Source: Klebsormidium nitens
Taxonomy: Eukaryota > Streptophyta > Klebsormidiophyceae > Klebsormidiales > Klebsormidiaceae
Direction of reading: 5' to 3'
Length of the DNA stretch: 64,000 nt
Assembly (NCBI GenBank): GCA_000708835.1
Contig: DF236965.1
Coordinates: forward strand, 66,700 to 130,699
In this document: piece after piece, positions 49,324-59,871 of the stretch
Layout: the number at the start of each line of letters is the position of its first letter
Position numbering within the stretch: position 1 is the first letter of the stretch
Program-made: the position numbers and the translations under genes
The notes under the pieces: model-generated
Told to the model about the DNA's origin: nothing
The model's input: the letters and a program-made list of their open reading frames with translations, nothing else
Databases searched by the model: none

Positions 49324-50088
49324 GTTTGCCCCTTGACTCTGAGTCCTGCTTTCAAGCTTTTATAGGCACTTCATTATGTAAGCTGTGCAACTGTGCCCTC
49401 AGTGCACCTCTCTCAGGACGGCCTGGTGCGGTACTCTCCTCAACCAGGCTGCTCTATCTGCAGATTGTATCATATGGTTCTTTAGATGACTGCTTTCTGC
49501 TTGAGCGATTACACAATGTGCAGTCAATTTTGACCACAAATCAAGCCATCCCGTTGAGCCGCAGCCGATCAATGGCATCAACTTTTGACACGGATGGCGG
49601 GAGAACCTCTTCGCAGAGAACTTAGAAGTTACCCACCGCCGCCGGTTAATACTGCATCCGATTCCTCCATCCGAATCTTGAATGAAGGCGAAGAAAAGTC
49701 ACCGAAGACTCACTAAACACTGCCAACAGAGAGAAATGGTCGCCCACGACCTCCATGTTCATGAGATTTGGTGCAGGACTGTTCACGCAGACTGCATTTC
49801 AGCAATTCAAACTTGAACCTGAGTTGGGACCGTTTGTTCTTTCCGCGATTCCTGACGGTCGATCTTCGAAGTTCTGTCCAATCGACGTCTCAAAAGCAAG
49901 AGTGACGATGGTCTGCCAAAAAGTTAGGGTTTGCGTGAATGCGTGACTGCATGTGCTGCTGCTGCATGACATTGACAGCTCCACTGCTGCACCAGCTGCA
50001 GTCGATCAGCTATGGTACAGTTTAATTCAGAGTTTTCATCCGCTTCTTGAAAATCATTCACGGTAGCAGGAGGCTGCACTTGTCAGGA
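49324..50088. promoter_or_regulatory. Shared divergent promoter region of ASPM and FAAH
   Basis: The two start codons face away from each other 765 bases apart, so both promoters must lie here. In ASPM orientation there are two AACGG cores (complement CCGTT at 49551-49555 and 49830-49834), which resemble the core of plant mitotic MSA elements. There is also one GGCGGGA string (49596-49602) resembling an E2F site. These are short matches; function is inference. Confidence 0.4.
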
Positions 50089-53000
50089 ATGGCGCCAGGA
50101 GGAGTTGCACCTCCGCTGTCGGAAATAGATGAAATGCTGGCGGAGCAAGCAGACATTCCATACGAGCTGAAAGATGTCAAAGGTTAGAACATTCTGACCA
50201 TTTTTTGAAGCAGAGACCACATTATGCAGCTGTTCATCATGTCTCGCTCAGTTGGCTGCCTTTTATGTATCCTTAGCAAATTCCAGGATTCTTTCCATGA
50301 CAGGAGTGCAGACTGTTGCAAGCCAATTGGCAAAGCAAACCCATTGCAAGCTCTTTTCTTGCAGCTCCGCGTCTGGCAGGTTTGCCCCTGAAGCTCTTTG
50401 CTTGGGCTGTGGAAAGCAGCTGGTCATCGTCAATCCTGCCAAAACTCAAACGGGACAGCAACATTCCCCAGGTATGACATGATGACGTGCTGTGCGTATG
50501 GATTTGCGAGGGGCACTTATCAGTTGCGTTCTCTTCCAGGGACTCGTTTTACTCGGGGGATCCCTCTTCCATGAACACATCAATATGTTTCTCAGGCTGA
50601 GGGTTCACATATTAAAGCGGTTATATTCCGATCGCACCACCTTGACACTATAAACGCCAACTAAGACAGACACTGAGTTGGCCTTGTTGCAGATCTTGAA
50701 TGAACGTGACTGGCCAGACGAGCCAACCTTCTTCCCAGCGCATTCCACATCAAGTGAGGTTGCAGAAGTTTCTTGTCCAAACTAGCCAATCCTGTCTAAA
50801 CTTTTTATAATAAGGTGGTCGAAGAATACAAAGTCCGAGGTTAGTAAGCCTCTGGTTCTTTGTGACAGGATAGCAGTCCCTATTGTTCAATGGGAACTTT
50901 TGGCAGCACGGTAGAGTCTATAAAGGGCTCCTGCTTAGCACACCAAAGTACCTTCAATCTGCAGAATACAGCTGCTTTTGTGACTTGACGAGCGTTTGCG
51001 CTTTTGTTCAGAGCTATTCGTGATCCCAGACACGAAAATTTGCAGGTTACGTAGAAGAGTCCGGTGTTTGGCCATTGCAAGAGGCCAACACGAGGGGCAA
51101 CCTTGCGACGGCCGTGCAAGCACTCCCAGCAGAAACATCATCGGGATCAGGCTTCCAGTACTGGAAGATCCGTGACTACGCGAATGCTTACAGCACCGGG
51201 AGTGTGACACCTGTCCAGGTAATGCCAACCTCCTTCTAAGACAAAGCCAGCTGGGTTGAAGTAAAGTGAATACTCAGCTGTAAATCACTTTCTTTAGTGC
51301 ATTGCTGACATTCAAACACTGTCATTGTCCATGTAGGCTTCACGGGGTTCCCCTATGTCAAAGTAAAAGGGTCACTTCTTTGTTCAGTGCTAAGATTGTC
51401 CTTGAGTGCCCTACTTTCACTTTCGCATCTGAAGGTAAACATATGTGTGTATTTCAATTCGAGTACCTTTTACCTCCAGGTCGCAGAGAGATTCATCGCT
51501 GCCATAGAAGCATCCCAGAAGCAGAAGCCGGCTTTGAATTTCCTCATAGCTTGGAGCAAAGACGACATTCTAAGACAGGCAGAGGCCTCGAAGCAACGCT
51601 ATGCCCAAGGTGAGGGCCTCGCTCCAGTCACTCATAAGGTGGACAATCTGTGCCTTTGATATGCTCATCCTAAACCTGGTAGCTCTTGAGCAGGAGTAAG
51701 AGATCTTCGATTTCAGATCACTAGGTCATGGAAACCATGCAGGCTCAAAAGCATCAATTGTGACGAGTCTCTTTGCAACCCTTCCGAGAGACCCCTGCTT
51801 CTGCCTCAAGCCTGCCTTTCTTTGTGCAGGAGCACCTCTGTCCGTTCTTGATGGTGTGCCAATAGCCATAAAGGACGAGATCGACTGCCTTCCTCACAAA
51901 ACAACAGGCGGTACCACATGGCTTGCTGACACTCGCCCGGTGAAGGAGGATGCTGCCATTGCTGCCAGGTTGAAGGAAGCAGGGGCGTTGATTGTCGGCA
52001 AGGTTGGGCTCCGTACGAACAGTACTGCTTACAATCTCAGCAACGACCGCTTTTGATCCCTAGGGCTGAATACGAAGGTAGAACCTCTCTCCTTTCTGAT
52101 CGGCAGCAATCTGCTGTCGTGCAGAGCAATTATCCTGGATTGCTTCGGTCCTGTTTCGAAGCTGACTACGTGCTTTTCTGCCAGGCGAACATGCACGAAG
52201 TTGGGAGCGGAACCTTTGGCATCAATCCGCACTATGGGTGAGCGGTGCTAACCCTTGATAGTCACTACTAGTCCAACCTACTCCTGCGACGTCAACTGGT
52301 CTTGTAAGGATCAGAAAGCCTCCAGTTCAATCTGCAGTCTGAGCCTGAGAGGTACTTCCTAAGCCACGCAGAAACATCGAATTGTATGTTTTCCTGTCTA
52401 CAGGTCGCCTCGCAACCCCCATAACCCAGCCCACGTCACTGGCGGATCCTCAGCTGGCAGTGCAGCTCTGGTGGCGGCTGGGCTGGTGCCTGTGGCCCTT
52501 GGAGTTGACGGGGGAGGTAAGGGTCGGAGTATCTGAGGGTGTCTACCAAAGTCGAAACTAGAAAGTTAGTTGGGACACATCAATCATGTGATTAAATTGT
52601 CGGTAAGAGCCGCCACAGTTGGAAGGACGTTCGATATGCGACAATCGCCTCTGTTGTACAGACATAGTGTCGGATGTAAATGCAATCAGCTTGCGTCCCC
52701 AACTCATGGTCAGCACTTCGAACCAAGGTGCGAGAAGGCGTCGAAGTCTCTTCCATTTCGACGTGGATGCGACTAAGGACTGCCTCTTCCGTTCCTGCTT
52801 CCTTTTCAGCCAAAGTGACTACGGTCAGCACACTGATTGTCCTGCAGAATTGGTCTTCTCACGATTAGGCCGGTACCTTCTCACGATTAGGCCGGTACTC
52901 ACATATCTGTCTGTATGTTCTCTCAGGTTCCGTGCGGATTCCGGCCAGCCTGTGCGGCATCGTTGGGCTGAAGGGCACGTTTGGACGGGTACCTGTTCAT

Positions 53001-56000
53001 GGGTGAGTGCGGACCAACGTTTCCTTTGACCCACTTTCCTTTCGCCCTTGGACTTCAGCAGTAACACCACGCAGAAATCACCTTGTAAGTAGGTGATTGT
53101 TAGCAGTATTCTTGAAGATAAGAAACTACTGCGGACGTGACAAGTCAGTCAGCCAATCATTTGGCAGCGATGAATACTCACCTAGGGTAGTTTCATGACA
53201 TGATGGTGCAAAGTCATGACGAAGGATCTAGAGCCTGGCCAAGAAGATAGGTAAGTTATCTCTATCCGAGTTCTACTTGCAAGCCGATGTGTACTTAATC
53301 CACGTAATGATCACTACTGCTGTTTTGCACAGTCATCTCCGACCATACCATTGATGCACTTCCCTCGCTAGGCACCTATCTCCTGGTTGCTTGCGAGCGC
53401 ATTGTACTCGTCGGACATTGTTCGCATTCGACTGAGCTGCTGCCACCTGTAATCCGCAGGCACATTCCAATCACCAACTCAGTGGGAATGAGCGGTCCGT
53501 TGGCCGCATCTGTCGAGGACGCACTCATCGTGTAGGTGTGGTGCTCTCTTTGTCGAAAAGCATCTCCGCTCTTGGCTTCTACTTAAGCAGCTTGTCATGT
53601 TATAAGGACACCTTGCATGTTATTGCCTCGTCGTCGTTCCAATTCCTGACTCTTAGTCGCAGTGTGACGTTCCTTGCACTAAGTTGTACGAGGCATCTAG
53701 AAATTGCTGGAAGCGTGTCCGTGCATCGAACCGCGTGGCCTTTGGAGGGACGCAAAATCTATAAGACGGAGGTCATAAAACGGAGTAAGTAAGCTGATTC
53801 TGTGCAGGTACGCCGCAATTGCCGGACCCCATCCTGGAAACCATCACTCGCTGGCCCAGGTAACGCGTTCACGCACCTCCTTGCGACACTGGTTCGAACG
53901 CTGACCAACGATGCCCGACCTGGTGCCTCTTCCTTGTTCCTGAACTTACTTGGGATGTTCCCTACACGATCAGAGAACTTTGCTCCAATTGCAAGTATGA
54001 GATGAGTTTCTGTGAATAGCTGCTTGAAACCAGTCCTTGCATGTGTACGAGACGATTTTTGATGTCATCTATACATTGTGGTCCGGTCAAGAGCAGCTTT
54101 TGCAACTAAGCGTAATGCGACGCGAGTACTGAAGCAGGCGCTGAAGTCAATTCCTCCTGTCCGTAGCCTGCTGTCCGCATTCCACGATTGTCGGGCCCTG
54201 GTCTGACCAGCCTTGCCAACGTGAGGATCGGCCGCTACCAGCGCTACTTCGAGCACGCAGACCCGGAGGTGGTGCAAGTGTGCACGCAGGCGGTGCGGGT
54301 ACTCGAGAACGAGCTCAAAGCGCAGGTAAGTCGGGATTGAGACCTGGACCCTGAGTGACAGTCCTGTGTCAATGTGTGTTTCTTTCCATAGTATGCTCTA
54401 GCATGTCGGTGCATCTCGGGTGTTGAGTGCTCACCACAAGCTGCAGAGTCTGCATATCACCTTTCTGGTGCATCCCGCTGTGGATTTTCGATGGACCGTC
54501 GACGAATTTTTGAAACCTCGTGGAAACCGACCGGTATGGCATTTCGCTGTCAGCTTCGATGCAGACTCAGAGAGCCGAAGTCAGGCAAGGGGTTCGTGTG
54601 CGCAGTTTTGCGCCCTTGTCAGATTCACAGGTATGCAAGTCTTAGAAACGCATATCGTCCTCTTAATCCACATGCGTCTGCCGCCTTGTTCCTCAAACTC
54701 TGGTCATTCAACATCTCAGTCCATTGTTGCCATTGACGAGTCTGTGGGGTCCAGATGTCGGTAATCTGTCTGCTGAAATTCTGGTCATCGGACCTCGATG
54801 TTCCAAGTCAGTCATGATTGGAGACTCAAAGGTTCGGGTGGGGTCCAGAATCCAGATGCGAATCACAGTGACTCCTAGCACGTTTTGCGAACCCTACCTT
54901 CTCCAGCAAATGAGGTCTGTTTTCCACCAGATTGACGTGTAACAAAGCTTCTGAGTTTCGTCGTTCTTGTAAGGCGTTCTTAACCGGAAGCATTGTTATG
55001 CGGGCAGTTTGTAGACGTGGTCATTCCCGAGCTGGAGGAGCTGCGCGTTGGTTGGACCGGTACGTTCCCGGTGGAGAGCTTCTCGTTCCTCAACTACCAG
55101 TACGAGCACGGCAAGAAGGCGCTCCTTGGGTACGACGTGCGGATCAATTCGGCGGTCGGGCGGAGCTTCAGCGGGCTCGACTACGTGAACGCTCAGAAGC
55201 TTAGGTGGGGCGCCAGCCCAGGGAACGAAACATCTTTGCCTCCTAATCTTTTCAGCCGGGGATGTACGAAGAGTCGAAGCTTGCGAAAAGGAAAGGAGAA
55301 GTTTTAGGGGCGCAAGGGAAGCAGTGGAGCAGCTTTCCAGGATAATGTTGTTGATTGAACGGTAAAAATAAGGTTGAAAGTTTTGAGTGCCGTGTGCAAA
55401 GCCGGGGGGACAGTCAATTCGCTTGTACTGAGTGAGCAAGTCGTGCACACTTGTTACGTGTTTCCAGTATCTTGGACAGCTGATCTGAACGCCGCACCTC
55501 GTGTGCTGTGAGCAGGACGCGGAGCCTCCACCACTGGGCCAAGGTCCTCGAGAAGGTTGACATCATCGTGACGCCAACATCAGCGTAAGCGCTGCGGGCT
55601 TTCTCGATGTAGCGTTGCGTTGCGTCTTCTGGATGATGTATGAAGAGCCGTACGAGGCACGTCTTCCATTGTCCCGGTGGACTGTACGCAGTCCGGATTC
55701 TCTGCTCGACAATGGCGCGGCAAGCTCGAATTGTAGGATACGTCAATGGAAAAGCGTCTTCATTTCGGCGTTCGTATCAGCCGATGGTGCGGAAGCTCTT
55801 GCTCCGTTCCGTTTTTACAGAAAGTGCCCCCTTTTCGACGAAAGGAATCCTAATGTAGAGCTTTCTCGTATTGTCAATCCAGGAAGACTGCCCCGCTATT
55901 GAAAAGCGACGCGCTGGCGACGGGCGACTCCGACCTGACGCAAGCTTGTGAGCATTTTCGCCTGCCTAAGCCCCTCCTTGAAGAAGTGTGTATCTGAAGA

Positions 56001-57188
56001 ACAATAAACGTTGCTTAAAGAGTGTCAGAACTCCAGCATCAACCTGCTCAAGTCCCTGCTTGAGTGTTCTCGCAGGGCTGCATTGTTCAGTCTGACGGTC
56101 AGCTGGACTCCGACAATCCTTTCACTTGACGGCCACATGCCGCCGACCACATCCTCTGTCTTCGACAACTAGCCTCTCAAGTTTCCGTGAAAAGCGGGCT
56201 CGAGTATAGACACTCTACTGCTTCGACTTTGCTTGTCATGGTCCTTTGTTCCATTCTTTCCGCCTCTTCCCCTAGGTCTTGCTTACCGAAGGACTACCCG
56301 AATATCTCGAGTGCAGAGTTCAGCCCTATCATTTGCGTGCTCCCATGCCCAGCTTACCCGCACAAAGCCCGTCTTCCATCTCACCTTACTTACCCACCTA
56401 TTGCATTCTCCCAGTGGCCCTCACCCGTTTTGTGGTGCCCGGCAACTTCCTGGGCCTGCCCGCCATCAGCGTTCCCGTGGGCTACGACACCAAGGGTCTC
56501 CCGGTTGGCCTGCAGCTCATCGGGCGGCCGTACGCAGAGGCGACGCTCCTCAAGGTCGCCGCAGCGCTCGAGGTGAGCTATCACCTACTCCGCGCATACA
56601 CTGATCAAACGAGGGCTGCAGCAGGTTTGCGTAGGTTGTTATACAGGTCGCTTGTGTGTGGATCCTGAGGGCTACGAAACGGAAACCTGTCCTTTCTGTT
56701 AAGGAATCACACGAATCCCTGTGGTGGACTTTGTCATCAAAAACGTTGAACTGGACTTACGATTTAATGCAGACGTTTCGAGACTCGAGTGCACAGATCA
56801 TATGCTGGGTCATGTCGGCTACCAGAGCTTCTTAAGAATCAGGTCAAGAGTTCGCAGCTTGTGATCGTGATTTTTTGGCTTTCCAAGCTGCCCTCTTGGA
56901 GCATACTCCTTGTATGCAAACGCGAATGCGTTACTCAAAGTGCCATTCCAAGAATATAAACAAAGCTATCTTGGAGCGCACTTCTTGAGGAAGCGGTTCC
57001 TAGTCATCGTCCTTGCCCACCGGAAGATGAGGTACAAACCTGGATGTGGATTGCGCTCGGTGTTGGCCCCTTGACGGCTGCAGCTGGCGGCAGCGGTGTT
57101 GACTAGCAACCGTGCACTCTGTTTCCAGGCTATAATGTCCCCTTCAAGGAAGAAGCCGGCGATCTTCTATAATCTCCTAAGCAAGTAA
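50089..57188 (+). CDS. FAAH: Fatty acid amide hydrolase (amidase signature family)
   Basis: A Ser-Ser-Lys hydrolase that cleaves N-acylethanolamines and related fatty amides. Exons: 50089-50182, 50365-50471, 50693-50753, 51046-51218, 51480-51609, 51830-52002, 52185-52237, 52404-52516, 52927-53002, 53460-53531, 53808-53859, 54167-54325, 55008-55204, 55516-55584, 55883-55947, 56415-56572, 57129-57188 (TAA). They sum to 1812 bases, or 603 residues, against 607 known for the Arabidopsis enzyme. The amidase triad is complete by alignment: Lys203 in [10 protein letters not shown], Ser279 in GGSSAGS, and nucleophile Ser303 in [10 protein letters not shown]. Each is exactly two residues before the Arabidopsis K205/S281/S305. 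The N-terminal [17 protein letters not shown] and RYWKIRDYA-like ([12 protein letters not shown]) segments, and the C-terminal [13 protein letters not shown], mark the plant FAAH subgroup rather than bacterial amidases or Toc64. No damage is seen. Confidence 0.94.
52855..52898 (+). repeat. Perfect 22-base tandem duplication in a FAAH intron
   Basis: The 22-base unit at 52855-52876 is repeated exactly at 52877-52898, about 30 bases before the acceptor of the exon that carries the catalytic serine (starts 52927). The unit includes TTAGGCCGGTAC. Being perfect, it is probably young. Confidence 0.9.
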
Positions 57189-57941
57189 GTGAAACGGGAT
57201 TTTGAATGCGCAAACTAAGCGCACTGCCGTAGGTCAGGTCACAATTACTTGTGGGGTGAAGCCGGCAATTAGTCTGTGTCTAGGAGTGCCACCGCTGTAC
57301 TGTCATGCTGTGCTGATAGTCACTATGGCAGAAGCGGAGCCTGCTGTGGTGATGGGTGACATTACTATGATCATGTATGGTTGAGCAGTTAAAAGTTGGA
57401 CCGTGGACCGTTTTGTCGTTAAGCTCTTGATGGCTGGTCCGACCAATTATTGGTCAGCACTGGTTTTGCATGCTAACTCACGTGGATCTGCAAGTTGCCT
57501 CCGACGATGGAACACATGCGTTATTCTTCAAGGAAGCGATCCATTCAGCAGCGAGGTCTTTTGCACGCATGCAAGGATGCCAGCCATATTGTGCATGGGC
57601 CGCTAGTGCATCGTTAAGTTTGACAACAGCAAGTCTTACTGCATGCTTTTCGCAATTGCCTATGACTAAGCCGTAGAGTGTGGCTCACATGGCATGGCGT
57701 TCATTCTCATGGCCTACTTCTGTTCGAGCCTAGCGAGAGAGCTTGGGCCTCCACTTGCCAAGTTATCTGCAAAAGTAAATGGACTTGGGGAGAATTGGCC
57801 GTGATCCCAAGCTCGGCCGGAATAACATCAACTTCTCGATAAAATGTTGGGCTATATAGCCCTCAAAAGGTACTAATGTTTTGAAACGCGTGGCGACCCA
57901 GGCCACCGTGACCGGATATGCAGAAGCCTGAGCAGTGGTAT

Positions 57942-58022
57942 TTCGGATGGTCTAGTGGTAAGATCGAGGGACTCTGCGAACATTGACTCACGATAGATCG
58001 CGGGTTCAATCCTGGCCGCGCT
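57942..58022 (+). other. tRNA-like element with A and B boxes
   Basis: GGTCTAGTGGTAAGATC can fold as a D arm (GGTC paired with GATC) and matches the pol III A box. GCGGGTTCAATCCTGGC matches the B box and T loop, with four of five T-stem pairs. No anticodon stem and no acceptor stem can be formed, and the middle is about eleven bases too long. It is therefore a decayed tRNA gene, a tRNA-derived repeat head, or chance. Confidence 0.35.
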
Positions 58023-58155
58023 GAAACGCCAGTTGCATGATTTGCAATTTCTTTCCGACGATCTGCTGATGACTTTTCCCAGTAGCCCCCGGGCGAAAAG
58101 GGTTGCTACAGCACGCCTCGTCGGACTGTTGAAAACTTTTAGTGAGACTGAATAA

Positions 58156-58173
58156 TTTGCGCGGCCGCGCAAA
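58156..58173. repeat. 18-base perfect palindrome
   Basis: TTTGCGCGGCCGCGCAAA is its own reverse complement. It sits at the edge of a very GC-rich patch (58156-58245) of GCGGCCGC-like strings unlike the surrounding intergenic sequence. Confidence 0.85.
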
Positions 58174-58386
58174 TGCGCGCGACGTTTAGCATGCGGCGGC
58201 CGCGCAGGCCGGCCCGCGCTTGTTCTCGCGCGGCCGGGAGGTTTACGGGCGGTTCTACAGTTTGAGTCTATCCGGTCCATACCACGCGTCCGGTACCTAC
58301 CGTTTAAGGAAAGATCTTGAAGCGGTCCTACTTTTCCGGGCATACCCTGGTACGACCTACATACGAAGTACCTACGTTAGTAAGGT

Positions 58387-58402
58387 AGGTACCTAGGTAC
58401 CT
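58387..58402. repeat. 16-base perfect palindrome
   Basis: AGGTACCTAGGTACCT is self-complementary. It lies in a run of GGTACCTA-like strings from about 58340 to 58405. This is a local palindromic cluster of unknown role. Confidence 0.85.
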
Positions 58403-59871
58403 GATTGAACCAAATTGGTTTGAGCCCCAGTCGGTTTTGCCCCCCGGGTCATGAGGACCACCGGGGCGGCGGGGATAGTAAGGACCCGGGAATCCTCGGA
58501 GTTCAACCGTAGGACCAGTTGAGACCGGTTGCAGTTGGGGGATCGACTCGACTACCGGCCTATGGACCATTGCACCCGAAAGTGCAAAGCGCGGTACACA
58601 CCGGACACATCCAGGAGATCTGCATTTGCAGGCTGAGGCGGTACCTCTTCGATGATGATTGCTAGGCATGTGAGCACTGAGGCTGCAGCGGCGGCCAGCC
58701 ATTCCTGTTCCTGTTCCTGTTCCTGCTTCCCCTTCGCGTTCACTGTTCAGCTGGCAGGGTTCAAGAAAAGCCTTCCAAAGAACGCCCTGGTCGACGTTGC
58801 AACGTTAGCAAGTTGGTTGAATGCCCGGATTTCTGTGGATGCTTTAGATGTATTTGGCGAGCACTTATTCAAGAGGCTATGCTCCTGGCAAGCTCTGACT
58901 ATCTTGAGAATCAGCTACCGCAAGCTGTAGCGTTAGTTTTGGGTCGGGACAACATATTAATCTCAGAAGGACTGCAACCCCATGAGAGTGGCTGGCTGGA
59001 ACTTGTGTAAGATGGCAGGCTTTGAAGCAAGTAGAGGACACCATGAAAGGCGCGCAAGAGGATACTCTATACGACCGCCTTCTTTGTGATAGCAATCTGA
59101 GACCGTTGTTGCAGAACTTGAAAGTGAGTGGGGTTTGCTCGAATCCAGCGTGAAGGAGTTGGGTTTACAACGTAAGTTTTGTCGTCATTGGGCGAAGCCT
59201 TGTCGTTTCAAGCAGTCCCGTCGCTCAAAGTTGTTGAAAATTGCAGCATTCAATTTGCAACAAAGTTGCACCACAGCAAGAATCTCGGCATTTAGATGTG
59301 CAAACAGGAAGCAGGTAAAGAGAGCATTAGCCATAAGTCGCTGAACAATCTTGAGCTCATTTGACCAGCCAGAGATTTGGCTGGTTGATTGAAGGGCTCC
59401 TGATCATGATCCAGGTCGTGGTGTCACTTTGATGCAGTGGTTGAATGTGCCAAGCTGTTTCTGTCATCACATTTGATCGTGCAAGCCTTGCCTTGCTTTT
59501 ACTATTAAAAGCTCACCTGATCTTTGCTCGCACTAAGTTCCTGATCTTAAGAAATAATTTTGTATTTTGCTTCTTGTGTCTATTATTGTTATGCCTAGTA
59601 TCAGGGAAGGGCGCTAGATTTGGCAGATGAGGTTGGAAACTTCTGCATCGCTCATCAATGTTGCCAGACAGGAAGGCTCATGAGCGTGCTGGTCACAAGG
59701 ATATCCTGGTGACAGGTTCAAGAGGTGCGATGGTTGTAGGTTGTACTGAGCTTGAAGTTTGGCTTCTCATAAGGCTTGCAATTTGACGCCGCTTCTCTCT
59801 TTGGCTTCATTCTACGTAATTTGTTTTGGAGGACAGGTTGAAGGACAGCCAGGCAAGGAGCCAGCTGTGCA

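Larger units (their letters stand above)
57189..59114. other. Intergenic region downstream of FAAH, with possible leader exons of next gene
   Basis: The left part carries the FAAH 3' end and the tRNA-like and palindromic elements listed separately. An open frame from 58652 (about 92 codons, with a Ser-Cys run from TTCCTG repeats near 58707-58730) and the segment QEAMLLASSDYLENQLPQ near 58868-58925 could be exons of the next gene. I could not link them by splice phase, so they are not called. Confidence 0.4.

Noticed and set aside
57873-58343. 156-codon minus-strand frame across the GC-rich patch
   Set aside because: Arg/Pro/Ala-rich with no motif; best explained by GC-rich sequence.
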